DNA of 64,000 nucleotides, from assembly GCA_030062745.1 (NCBI GenBank), contig CP099847.1, positions 4,526,930 to 4,590,929 of the forward strand, written 5' to 3'. The DNA is from Capitulum mitella. Its lineage: Eukaryota; Arthropoda; Thecostraca; Pollicipedomorpha; Pollicipedidae. Position numbers and translations under genes: made by a program. Each line of letters begins with the position of its first letter. Positions within the stretch are counted from its first letter, which is position 1. Positions 1 to 10,979 of the stretch are shown piece by piece. Under the pieces are notes generated by a model. It saw only the letters and a program-made list of their open reading frames with translations, did no database searches and was not told the origin of the DNA.

Positions 1-796
1 ATGACGCACAACGGTGGTCTCTACTTGTGTACCAAGTTTCAGCTCGATATCAGGTCGGCTCACGGAGCAGTGACCTAAAATGTACTAGCGCGTACCGTAC
101 ACCACAACAGCCGTAAAATGGAATTTCAGAAACAAAGTGAATCCAAATGAATGGAAAAGTTTTCAGATAATATTAAATGCACACAAGGCCATTCCAGTTG
201 ACTCTAAGATCACTAGAGGTCATTTAAGGTCAAAGGTTTAAGGTTTAAGGTCACGTCAGCTGGTGTGAAGGACATGTGGCTATGACATTGCCCCTTTTTC
301 ATGTTCCTGGCACCGCCCATGCTAACATTATGCACACATCGTAATACGATTTGTACTTCTTCAGCATAGCATGACTAGTAGAAGCCGAAAAGCGCTTTTA
401 ACGTTTTTGTTAAATCACTTTTTGAAAAACTACTCCTCCTATTTTCAGAACCCTGTGGACGCCTACACATTTTCTCAAAATTGCTAATGTATGGATGCGT
501 GGTAAAAGTCCCATCCATAATCTCTCGATTCATGCCAGTTTCATCAAAATCGGTCCATAAACAACGGAGTTATAAGAAGTCCCAAAAAATTCCCTATTTT
601 GACTTTTTTGCACCCCTACATCCGCCCGTTTCAAAATTTTGAGAACTTCTTGTTATAAAAATATAGTTCACGTCATGGCAAATCGATTGCCATGTGTTGC
701 GATGAAATTGGACGAGTAGTTCTCGAGATCTCAGGGGGGCGAAATCCGTGCCTCCGCCGGGAATCGGTCATACCGTCTAGCCCTCCGAGAATAGGG
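1..796 (+). repeat. TTAA element family A, copy 1 (cut by window edge)
   Basis: This copy matches 41050-41841 along nearly its whole length in the same order: the 'accaagtttcagc' segment near 30, AGGTCA-rich words near 216-256, and the 'tctctcgattcatgccagtt' block near 522. It ends in AATAGGG followed by TTAA at 797-800, the same right end as the complete copy. No coding potential is visible. The left end lies outside the window. It is a non-autonomous DNA transposon by inference. Confidence 0.8.
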
Positions 797-806
797 TTAA
801 ACAAAG

Positions 807-809
<3 letters not shown>

Positions 810-855
<46 letters not shown>
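810..855. repeat. (AT)n microsatellite
   Basis: About 45 bp of uninterrupted AT dinucleotides between the end of a family A element and the start of a GGGGCC-minisatellite element. Confidence 0.95.
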
Positions 856-856
<1 letters not shown>

Positions 857-867
857 CGAGGATGCCT

Positions 868-2799
868 CAGACGCGGATCCAAGGCGGGGGGAAGCGATGG
901 GAGTGATCGCCCCCCTGAGGCCTGAGAAGGGGCCTATGAGAGGGGTCCCGAAGGGGCCCGTAAGAGCTTCGCTGGGTTTCTGTGGAAACGTGACGGGTTC
1001 TTGATGCAGTCATGGGGCCTCTGTGAGGGTTAGATGACACCTAAGACGCATAAAAGGGCCTCTGAAGATCCCAAAGGGTCCCTGAGACCACAACAGGGCT
1101 CCAACACGGCAGATTGCTCCTGAGACTGCCAGGAGGGTCACAGGGTCCCTGAGACAGCCAAGCTGAGGACTGAGCCAGTAGGACGGTAGAGACGCCCCTG
1201 GAATGTCATAGGCGCCCCGAATGGGTTCACGGCCTCTGCGAAAAGCTGAAGATTCCTCATGCTGTCAGAAGGCCTCCGGGAGGGTTTATGGCCCTGAGAC
1301 GGCAAGATGGCCCCTAAGATGAATAGAAGGGCCCTTAGAATTCTGCAAGGGTCCCTGGGACCGCAAGGGAGGCCCAAAACTGCAAGGGGTCCTTAGGACC
1401 GCTAAAAGTGTCAAAGAGACCCCCGAAACGGCAAGAACTTAAGAGGATGGCTAGCCCGGCATAAGGAGACTGGGCAGCCAGAGGGCCCCCTGAACATTGG
1501 TTCATCAATGACCTTCTCAACTTCGAGAGGGGCCCTAAATGGGCTACACTGGTCTTTTTGGAAACCTAAGGGGCTCTTGATGCCGTTGGGGACTCTGGGA
1601 AGGTCAGAAGGGTCCTGAGACGGCAAGATGGGCCTCTACTTGGCAGATGGCTCCTTTGACCGCGAAAAGGGTCGGAGGGTCCCTGCGAGGCGAAGACAAT
1701 AAGAGGATCTCTGAGATGGTATGGCGGTCTTGAATGACCAGAGGGTCCCAAGTGTATCAGGCGGGCTCCTGGCACGGAAAAGGCTCCCTGAGGCTGCCAG
1801 TGAGGCCCCTGAAGTGCCAGCGAAGGTCCCTGATTCGGTTAGAGGGGCTCGAATACTCGATATACGAGTACTGCCAGATATACTCCATGTAACTGAGTAA
1901 GACCCTTGATACAGCCCTGGAGACCACCGGAGGTGTTCTGAGAGCCTATGACACTCCACGTAGGTCATGAAATTGCCAAGATCCTCTGTAACTTCTAGAG
2001 GGACCCTGAGATGGCGTTAGTGCTCCCGGAGACGAGAGGGGCACCACCTCGGCCAATAGGGGTTTCCTTGAAACTACTAGAGATGGGCCTTTGAGACTGC
2101 CGATTAACTGTCTCTAACAAAAGGGGCCCCTGAGACGACCACAGGGGCACCTGAAAATACTAAACCTTGAGACGTTTAGACAGCTTCCGAAACGGCCAAA
2201 GAACCTACAGGATTACCAGAGACGTCTTTGTCACGGCGGAGAGACTCAAAGAAGGCCCTTACTTCTGCCTGAGGCGGTATAGACGGCAAAAACTCCCCAT
2301 GGACGACAGGAGGGAACCTACAATGGCTTAAGTGTCTATGAAACTGCCAGATGGGCCCATGAGACTGCCTGAGGTGCTCCTGAAACCTCCAAAGCAATGC
2401 CTGAGATGTCCCGGGGGACACGTGAAACTGCAACAGGAACCTTAGACCGCTAGAGGGCCCTGGCACGGCAGACGGCCAGAGACCCCTAAAGTGCCCCTGT
2501 ATATGCAAGGGGTAGCCTAACCTATGCTAGCAAAAATGTCCCTAGAAACTATAAGGGGGTAGAGGGGCTCCTGGGCCAGATACAGACACGACATTTCAAC
2601 AGAAGGAGGCACACAGCCGCCTAAAATTCCGCCGTTGTTCTCACTCACATTTGGACCATTTTGTAGGGCAACAGAACGTAAAATTTTCTCAAGTACGGTG
2701 ACGCGCTTGAATTTATGGTTCATAACTAAAGAGCAAAAAGTGGGGCCCGGCTGCGGGCACTCACCCCCTCGGCGACATTCTGGATCCGCCTTTGGGCTG
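868..2799 (+). repeat. Minisatellite-bearing element, copy 1 (family E)
   Basis: Both ends carry GCGGATCCA-type inverted termini (near 872 and 2790). The interior is a degenerate tandem array, unit about 30-40 bp, built on words such as 'gagactgcca' and 'ggggccc', with no open gene. The same element occurs in reverse orientation at 27296-29695: the flanking segments at 2540-2700 and 880-930 have clear reverse-complement matches there. Many antisense ORFs cross it but they are products of the repeat. Confidence 0.7.
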
Positions 2800-3942
2800 C
2801 CTGTATGATCAAAAACGGAAGATCAGTCTGAGGAATGGATGTCATATTTGCATGCTGGAAACTTTTTAATTTTGGGATATTCAAAACGATTTAGTGCTGT
2901 TATTACGGAGTCAGCAGAAAGCCAGCTGAAGCTAGTTTTAGTCGGTTCGCCTGTTTTTAACCGATTATAACCGGTCTGAACCGGTAAAAGCCAGTCAGAA
3001 TCTCTCTCACCTCTCAATCACCTCTCAGGATATTCATAGAAACAGCATTTGTTACGTTGTCTTTGTACAGATGTCCGTTGCAAAGTTGATAATAATTGCG
3101 GGAACCAGCCTCTGAAATTACCAAAAAGTGCTGGAGCGACCAAAAACAGTGGGGCCCAATTCCATTTTGCCAAAAAAAACGTTATCTTTTTGGTCCTATT
3201 TACCAGCTGTTGAGAGAGACAAACCCATCTTCTTTAGTTTTTTTTTTAATTGATATAAGGGTGCTTCACCCCAAATGTAGTGGGTTATGGACCTCCCTTT
3301 TTTCTGAAACCTGGGTACATATACCTAAGTCTATGGAAAGATCGGTTTACAGGTTAAAAAGAATGAATGAATATGGCGTTCAACGGCCCCAAGACTTTTA
3401 TACAGACACATGCAGCATGACCCCGTTGTACTGCGATTGTCGAGGTCCGTAAAATGTCATCGCGGAACAGGCGGGGTCGCGTTCAATCCGAGTGCAAGAA
3501 AATCAGCATTCAAACTGGCCATATTTTGACCTAATATTCCAAGACACCCCTATTTTTTTGCCCCATGCACATCCAAGGTTTGGAAGATTTAACATTAACA
3601 TAAGTCCGCTGAACATACATAGAAAGAAACAACATCGTCGGTACAGGAGGAAGGGGCCAAGGTCCAAGCCCTCTGTAGTTTTTCGCCATTTGCCCAACGA
3701 TTTCTCCGAGGGCTTGGAAATCAATTGCGTAAAGTTTACCTTTTACAGAAAATTGTCTTTTTTAGCAGTTTGTCCCATTTTGATCTCAAAAAAAGAAAAT
3801 AAGATGTGAAATTAACTCGCCAAAAGCGTTTCTGCTCCGGAAAGAGCAAAAAAAAGACGAAGAATGACCCATCGCATTATATCCGAATTCGCGTTAAATC
3901 GGGGCGCGTAAAATCGGGTGTTACTGTATTAACTTGCCCTTT

Positions 3943-3946
<4 letters not shown>
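2800..3946. other. No gene recognised
   Basis: Unique-looking AT-moderate DNA with short ORFs of no recognisable family. It contains a small cluster of 'aaccggt' words near 2950-2990. It may be decayed repeat sequence. Confidence 0.5.
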
Positions 3947-4012
<66 letters not shown>

Positions 4013-4090
4013 TTTTTTTTTTTTTTTTTTTTTTTTTTTGGTTTTTTTTTTTTTTTTTTTTTTTTTGTTTTTTTTTTTTTTTATTTTGTT

Positions 4091-4128
<38 letters not shown>

Positions 4129-4168
4129 TTTTTTTTTTTTTTTTATTTTTTTTTTTATATAATTTTTT

Positions 4169-4212
<44 letters not shown>

Positions 4213-4346
4213 GGTTTTTTGTTGTTTTTTTTTAATTTTTTTTTTTTTTTTTTTTTTTTGGTGTTTTTTTTTTTTTTTCTTATTCTTTATTTTTTTTTTT
4301 TGTTTTTTTTTCTTTTCTTTTTTCTTTATTTTTTTTTTTTTTTTTG
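3947..4346. repeat. Poly-T / T-rich low-complexity tract
   Basis: About 400 bp that is almost entirely T with scattered A, G and C. The apparent poly-phenylalanine ORFs here are artefacts. It could be the reversed A tail of a retroelement, slippage expansion, or a sequencing artefact. Confidence 0.95.
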
Positions 4347-4429
4347 GTGTGGAGAAAAAACTTTCTGACGTCGTGATATGCCGCTCTGGGTACTCCTCAT
4401 CTCAGATAATGCAAAACAACGCCATTACG

Positions 4430-4500
4430 TGATCGGTAGCTCAGTCGGCAGAATGCTGTGTCCCCATCCTGGCAAGAAGGGTTCGAGACGCCTCGGCTGG
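4430..4500 (+). repeat. tRNA-derived SINE head (candidate)
   Basis: An A-box-like TAGCTCAGTCGG lies at 4437-4448 and a B-box-like GGTTCGAGACG at 4480-4490, spaced as in an RNA polymerase III internal promoter. No clean cloverleaf with a paired acceptor stem can be drawn, so a SINE head or tRNA pseudogene is more likely than a working tRNA. The following words 'tctcgtccacgg' recur near 20601. Confidence 0.45.
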
Positions 4501-5680
4501 TGATATCTCGTCCACGGGCCAGGTGGCAACTGGCCGAAAGAGGGTGAGACTGACTACCGCACGGTCGCGTCGGGGGCACTCTACGGGGCACGTTAAACTT
4601 CCGACACAAATTTAGCTGCTACCTGAAATTGCTCGATTGGATGTAGGTATCGGAGCCTGTGCAACCAGTTATGCTTAGCACGAGCTCCGGTTCCTAGCAT
4701 CACCCCAGAAACCTTCGGATGGAACTTACAAAACAAGTATTGAAAAAATGACGCACCAGGCCTCCTACGCCTTATTATCGAGGGAGGTCCGCGGGTCGCC
4801 CTCGATTCGCCGCCAAAACGATGGCTACGAGATCAGTGCTTCCAGATAAAACAAGAACGCACACCTGAGGTGTGGTCCCGATCATACTACAGGACCTCAT
4901 CCAAACAGGAGGAAAAAACCTAAAGCAGGGGAAATGATTTCGCAGACCTGTGCCTGGCGCATACGTGAAGATACTGCTTTGTGTTGACAGGACGAACCAT
5001 TTCATGTTTTTTTTTTAAGCGTTACCGTGGAAAAGGCAGGTCAGGCAGTCTGAGGGCACAAAGTACTGGGGGAACGACAGCACCATTGGGCGAGGGGGCG
5101 AGCTCGACATTTGGGGGGGAGGACCCACCCCGAAGCATACAAATAGACACCTATGGTGACGTCATATGGCCAAGTTTTGTTCATAACGTCGGCCGACCTG
5201 GGCTATCCTCGGACAAGAGCGTTGACTTCGTTGCGGTCGCCAGCGGTTGCCACTCGTGGGAATAATGGCGGCCTGAGTTCCGAGTCGTGCAGCTGTAATG
5301 TTGCATTCATGGTGTCACAGGGACTGCTTTTTGTGACTTTTAGTCAATGTGATGTTGCAGATGCCAGTGCAATGCGGAAGCGACTGTCATTGTGATGTAT
5401 GAATTGCCACTGCGGCGCATCGTTCGTTTATATTTGGTTCAACGTAAATCCTGGAGGCATGAGGTCTCATCATTGCATGTCTGATGCCATTCCGGAAATG
5501 ACGTCATGGTTTTGAGTATTTTCTTCATCAAAATGTGTCATGTCATGAACTAACAACGGAATCGTGATCTGCTTCTTCTGTTTAGTCATTTCATATTATT
5601 TAAAGGACTCCCACCAAAGTGAACTATCCCCTTTAATGGAAGAAGCATGTTGTAGCATAAGTTTTCTGCATCTCCACCAG
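4501..5680. other. No gene recognised
   Basis: Mixed-composition DNA. Short ORFs show no recognisable domain and no codon pattern that argues for coding. Confidence 0.45.
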
Positions 5681-5849
5681 TCAGACACGTAGTGAAGCTG
5701 GGGGAGACATGGGGGCCATACCCGACCCCCCTGAGCCAAGCGTTCTGCGTTAGATCTTTAGCGATTTCTCAAGAATACGGAACAGTCATCATATATATTA
5801 TACATGCATACATACATACATACATACATACATACATACATACATACAT

Positions 5850-5938
<89 letters not shown>

Positions 5939-6092
5939 AGAAGCAAACACTATTGATTTTCTTGTGCGTTAAATATGAGGTCATTTACATAAAACTGTTG
6001 TTTTTTGCTATGGATTTTTCCATATGCCAGTGGCATATGACAAAATCTGATATTTCGCCCACCTGAGAAAAAACCCTGGCTACGTGACTGCC
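5681..6092 (-). repeat. Small transposon-like element, family D, copy 1
   Basis: The reverse complement of this segment matches 37722-37991: both start with CACGTAG near the end, share a 'catatg(c/t)cactggcat' block and 'cctcatattta(a/g)cgcacaagaaaa', and end in a 'ggctcaggggg' G-rich segment next to 'tacgt'. Copy 1 is longer because its centre holds tetranucleotide and dinucleotide arrays. It is non-coding and its class is undetermined. Confidence 0.7.
5803..5936. repeat. Compound microsatellite (CATA)n-(CA)n-(TA)n
   Basis: Three consecutive pure arrays: CATA repeats, then CA repeats, then TA repeats. They sit inside the family D copy. Confidence 0.97.
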
Positions 6093-7921
6093 ACCAATGC
6101 ACATTACTGCAGTAAAGGTGTACCATTTTGTTTTGATGACGGATCTTTCACTGAGTGCCTACGCCAAGGAATTAGTAACGTCATGCACTTTTATGAAACC
6201 TTGTATTTGCATTTGATGTACCACTATATATACCAATAAAGGGCGCATTTGGCTGGTAACTGCGCCCGATGCAGACCACATTGTCCTATCCTCACCTGTT
6301 AGATGAAGAGCTGAGAACAGGAGAGGGCCCGAAGGGGATTAGGTTGTCAGAGTCCTTGATGGAAGACTAACAACGTTACAAATAGTTTCTGCTCTGCACA
6401 GATCCGGACAGAAGCTTTAGGTTTGATTTGTGCGTTAGTTGTTTATCACCATAATTAGGTCGGGAATGTTATTCACTATGTCAGAGACGCATCTAGGGAC
6501 GCATTCACATGAGACACATTTAGAAACTGGACGTTGACGATAATCAGACATAGCCAGTTGATTCGAGAGAGTTGGTCGTATGCGATGTGGCGTGCTTTAA
6601 TGACGTCCAGAATTTACTTGATTCTGGCAGGGGCGCGTTTGACGGTCCTTACTTGTTCTGGGTTGTTGTTATGGCCCAAAAGCTTAAGATCGAGACCATT
6701 CGATTTTCTGAATAGTAAACATTGACATTTGGCATAGACACCCAGTACTCTGATCTGGTTATTTCCCCATAAATAGCACCTTACCCCATTGGTAAGAAAA
6801 CGTACCGGAATTTAGGGTCTGTCCGACGAAAAGACAGTTGTACGAAACAGGTCAAAAACGCCATAGATAGGGAGACACCAGAAACAGGTAATGGAGGCAT
6901 TGCGAGGAAATGCAAATCTGGTTTTCTTGCTGGAGACCATCTAAGGTCAATCTGTGGCATAAAATCCAAAAATGAAATAGAAATTGAATAACAAAAACAA
7001 AATCTATGGAAAAAAACAGAATCGCACGACGGCATTCGTCCAGATGCAGCCAATGCAGTGAAATGCAAAAGAGGGCCGAAGCAGCCAAATGTTGCGTAAC
7101 TTAAAAGAGACGATGCCTGCCGGAGCGTCGCCTTTCGTTGCAAACTCAGACGTGGCTTCCAACCATTGTAAAACAATTTTTGCTTTTTTATAGCTTCGAG
7201 TGCAATAAATCCGATGGCGGTGCCATTTTACACAAAACCAAAACGCTTTCTTGTTTGGAAACCCTGGAGAGCCAAGTACGAAATGAGTCGTATGGAATTA
7301 TTGCGTTGTGAAAACGATTCAGAGAGCTTCCTTGAAAGTGATGAAATGAACACATTTAAAGACATGTGGAGGCAAAGTTGTGTCGTATGGTACTTATGTG
7401 ACTGGGTAACAGCTACCTGAAATATGATAGTTATTCACAAACTGTTTTCTGTGGTCAGCAAAAGAACTTAAAGATATTTCTACATCATCCGCACTTCGCG
7501 CGTTTGCGCTGTTCATGAAGTTCCGACTGAAGTATGGAAGATTCCGAGAATAGTTTACCGGAGGACTTCTGGTAACGATACCTGAACCCAAATCTTTCTC
7601 TAATTGCACCTGCAAGCGAACCATGAACAGATGACGGTACACGTAAAATGGGAGGTGAGGGGGGGGGGGTAAGGGCAAATCATAAGGCAATTCTTCCCAT
7701 GTAACCACATATGGGTAATATTACAACAGAAAAATGACGGTCATGGCCTTCCGCCTCCTTCTCAATCGCCATGCAGTGAGCTTTTACAATTCAGTCCAGA
7801 GGTTTATTGGAGATTGTTCCGGCCCTGAAATATTTCAGTTGCTTTCCTTCTCATATTATTCGTGTCGTTTTTTCTCAACATCGTCTATGATACAATGTTC
7901 ATTGCAGTATAAAAAACGCAC
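6093..7921. other. Upstream region of the CCCH-RING gene; no gene recognised
   Basis: Short ORFs only. If the gene at 7943 has a 5' untranslated exon it lies here, because a splice acceptor precedes the start codon. I could not identify a promoter or first exon with confidence. Confidence 0.4.
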
Positions 7922-7934
7922 TTGTTTGTTTCAG
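7922..7934 (+). promoter_or_regulatory. Candidate 3' splice site before CCCH-RING start codon
   Basis: A T-rich run ending in CAG at 7932-7934 precedes ATATTGGC and the ATG at 7943. It suggests a 5' untranslated exon further upstream and decides the start: a longer in-frame reading could only begin with a TTG inside the polypyrimidine tract. Confidence 0.55.
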
Positions 7935-7942
7935 ATATTGGC

Positions 7943-9672
7943 ATGGCAACCGGTGGAATGCCGGAGGACAGGGCAGCGCCATCCAAAGGCCTCCCAGCCA
8001 TATGCCGAGGCTTCAACTCTCCTGCGGGGTGCGCTAGACAGGACTGCCGCTCCCTGCACATTTGCTTTCGTTTCGTCAGCAGCAAATGCCGCTACGGAGG
8101 CCGTTGCAGACTGCCACACGTGCTGGAGACGCCAAGAAATGACCACCTCCTGGAAAGACTGGGCTGGGAGCGTAAAGATTTTCCCAGGCTGATGAGCGAG
8201 CTGAGAAAAAAACATGAAAACGACAAGGTGGTCTGCAGGCTGCAAGTGTGCTTAAACTACAACCGCAGCGGCTGTAGTGCTGCCGACTGCCCGTATCTCC
8301 ACGTCTGTTACCAGTTCGTGATGGGCAGATGCGGCGAACGGCAGTGCCGACAGGCAGTGCCGCTGAGTCACAGTTTTTCCAACGGCCACAACCTTGGGCT
8401 GCTCCGCGCCCGCGGCCTGGAGAACGCCGCCTTCTCGGACATCCTTCGTAAGGTGCGTAACCAGCCGCTGCGGCCCGCTGTCTGTCACGGCCACAACTCG
8501 TCCAGAGGATGCTCGCTGTCGGACTGCATGCGTCTCCACATCTGCCTGCACCATGTCCAAGATCTGTGCATTTCTGGTGACCGCTGTAGGCACGGACACA
8601 ATCTGACGGGCGAGCACAACCGTAAGGTGCTGGAGTTTTTCGGAATCGACCCGACAGACGCGCTGTCAAGGATCAGGAAGAACATGCAAAAAGTCTCTGC
8701 TAGCCGAGCTGAAGTTACACAGGCTGATGACACCAACTCCTCAGCAGATACAGATCCCAGTTTACCTCAGCAGGGCACCAACGTGAAGGAAAACGCACAG
8801 GTGGCTAAACTTTTAGGTGAGCGAGATAAAATTGAACAGAGCTTCTTCAAGATGGCCGAAATAAACCTTGAAACAGAACGCAAGTTGCAGCGCGTGGAAA
8901 AAGAAAAAATGGCCCTGCAGCTGGAGACGGAGCGTCAAAAGCTTTTGGCCCAAGAAAGAGTGGAACAGTTTGCTGACGAACAAGCAAATCTTATCTCGGA
9001 AAGAGAGAACATCGAACAGAATTTCTTCGCTACAGCAAAAAGCAATCTGGACTATGAGGACGTCGTCAGTGGTCTGAACGAGAGACTATCCTCCCTGGAA
9101 CTGGGTCTCCAGTTGCAGCAGACGGAGCCGACCGCGAAACTGACCGCGGAGAACCGAAAGCTGGCTGACGAACTGGAGCGAGAACGGCGAGCAAAAAAGA
9201 GAGCAAGAGGAAGCTCGCACACGGGCCCTGGAGAGTGCCCTGGTGTGCAGCATATGTCTGGAAATGTTTGTCAGAGCCACAACACTAGGGTGCTCGCACA
9301 CATTTTGCGAGAGCTGTATTTTGTCGGTGCAGCGAACTAGCGGTCAGTGTCCCATGTGCAGGTCTCTGGATCCAGACCAAGGTTCGCTCAATTGCCTTGG
9401 ACGAGATGGTTAACAAGGCAGTGGAAGACATGGACAGAGGGCGACAGGATGCGAGGCGAGCTTTGATGAACGAGAGGCAACAGGCGCAACCCATTGTGCA
9501 GCATAGGTTCGGTTTCTTTCCGGTTCGGAACCCGCGTGTGCCTGAGCGTACGCCTCAACCCAGGCGCCTCAACCTCAACCAACCCGGTACAGGGGTACCG
9601 GTTGGTACCCCTGTACCAACCTCAACCCGGTTGGTACAGGAGTACCAACCGGCTAGGCTACGCGATCCGTGA
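7943..9672 (+). CDS. ZAP/PARP12-like CCCH zinc-finger plus RING protein, two frameshifts
   Basis: Seen: from ATG 7943 the first frame runs to a stop at 9340. It has six CCCH motifs in three tandem pairs (about residues 21-60, 105-150, 185-230), e.g. C-x8-C-x4-C-x3-H followed by C-x7-C-x5-C-x3-H, each pair followed by a helical segment. A charged coiled coil covers about residues 285-430. A complete C3HC4 RING (CSICLEMF...GCSHTFCESC...CPMC) is read from about 9201 to 9360 in the next frame, and a conserved-looking tail (ALDEMVNKAVEDMDRGR) continues in the third frame to the stop at 9672. Removing one base near the A6 run at 9193-9198 and one in 'ctggat' near 9365-9370 would join all parts. Known: paired CCCH fingers of this spacing bind RNA in ZAP and PARP12; RING domains act as ubiquitin E3 ligases. 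Inferred: an RNA-sensing E3, now broken or misassembled. The open part has no intron. Other genes here show no frameshifts, which favours a pseudogene. Confidence 0.78.
9201..9360 (+). other. RING finger segment (frame-shifted part of CCCH-RING gene)
   Basis: In this frame the order of zinc ligands is Cys-x2-Cys, Cys-x-His, Cys-x2-Cys, Cys-x2-Cys, with the typical 'CSICLE', 'CSHTFCESC' and 'CPMCR' words of a C3HC4 RING. The preceding residues (EQEEARTRALES) extend the coiled coil, which shows that this frame is the natural continuation of the protein. The frame closes at 9411-9413, after the second shift point. Confidence 0.85.
9586..9617. repeat. Perfect 14-bp inverted repeat with 4-nt loop
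   Basis: GGTACAGGGGTACC at 9586-9599 is exactly reverse-complemented at 9604-9617 around a GGTT loop. A third, partial copy of the arm follows near 9634-9648. It lies in the Pro-rich C-terminal coding tail and would form a stable hairpin in RNA. It may simply be a local inverted duplication. Confidence 0.9.
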
Positions 9673-10508
9673 GATTGGTGACCTTGTGAAGGCCACGCGA
9701 ATTGAGCGGACACGCCAATATACACACCATGGCGCGATCGGATTAGGCCTGAGTCTATTCCGGACCAATTATGCATTCGGTCCGGACAATCTGTGCATGG
9801 TTGTGAAAGTGCACAAGGCGTCATTATGTCAGTCTATGCAGCGGAGGCGGCGGTGGAGCAGCTGACTGTCCTGCTGAGACAGCAAACGAAGACCGGCAGG
9901 AAGCCCGTGATGGAGCGGGGAGGGCGATCGACGGAACACCTAACGCTGTCCACGCCCGCCTGCAAGGTACGCACCACTGCACAAAGTGAGCGGGAGAGCC
10001 AGCAGCAGACGCTGGCGGTTTTTCGCCATCGGCGGCTCTGGCATCAGCTCGTCACCTGTTATCGGGCGCATCTCTGCGAGAATTCTCTGTGTGGAAAGAA
10101 AATTCGGTGGTCATTGTAGGCCCACACGAACGAACTGCCTGCCTTTGGAGGAACAAAAGGCGGCACTGATCGCACATCTCGACGACGATTTGATCGGGCC
10201 GGTGAAATACCGGATGCTGACCGGACTGATGCAAAGGCCGCCACTGATGCTTGACCCCTGATGGCAAAATATAAAAAGTGCAGCGATAACGTAATGTAGC
10301 ACGAAGCAACCATTATATGTACTTACGTGCCCGGTGCATTACTTGAGTCGAAAAGGGGCCAGTCTGCTAGCTTGTATTCAAGTGCTTCGTGCCGTCAAAA
10401 TATGCACCGCTTGCCTTGCGCCCCTTAGCTTATGCTGATTGCTGATTGTTGATTGTTACTATTGTTCAGTGGCCTAAAGTTCGAGACAACTGACGCATTG
10501 TGGTCAAG
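9673..10508 (+). other. Possible 3' untranslated region of CCCH-RING gene
   Basis: No recognisable protein domain. Short ORFs exist, but none continues the RING protein with a supported splice site. Confidence 0.35.
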
Positions 10509-10514
10509 AATAAA
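10509..10514 (+). terminator. Candidate polyadenylation signal AATAAA
   Basis: AATAAA on the + strand about 840 bp after the last stop of the CCCH-RING gene. It is the first clear signal that I found downstream, so it may end that transcript. Confidence 0.35.
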
Positions 10515-10979
10515 GTAAGCTTCCGCTCCAGCACAGCATGGCGTTTGTGATTCGTACTAGTTCGCTACTTGATTTGACTATGAAGCGGTGAACAGGAAGA
10601 ATTCACCACGCAGTCGATGTTCGGCTACGTTATCGACACTCACAGGTTGTTTGTCGTAACTGCTTGTTATCTTATGTATATATGTCATTTTGTCCCAGCA
10701 GGAGAGACGGGAATCATCGCGAGGCTTTTCCATGCCTAGTCTACATGTCACGATGGCGGATGCCAGTTTGTTTAGAAGCGCACTTCCAGTGCAAAGACAC
10801 ATCGAGGTGACTGCTAAACTCTGCTTTAGAATAGTGGTGATATTTCATCTAAGCTGGAGTGAACATCTCAAGTAAATGTGTTCGGGTTCCGACAGACCTG
10901 AAGCAGTTCTTCCCTGTCGACCCCACATTAAATGCTCTCTGCAGACGGCTCCGTAACCGGGGATGCCGGCTACGGGACG

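Noticed and set aside
3806-4235. Poly-phenylalanine ORFs on the + strand
   Set aside because: They are translations of the poly-T tract.
5758-5984. Tyr/Ile/Val/Cys repeat ORFs
   Set aside because: They are translations of the compound microsatellite.
7922-7942. Earlier non-ATG start for the CCCH-RING protein
   Set aside because: It would begin with TTG inside a polypyrimidine tract that ends in a splice acceptor; ATG 7943 is better.
8076-8669. 197-codon minus-strand ORF
   Set aside because: Antisense to the CCCH finger region, whose ordered Cys/His pattern marks the real strand.
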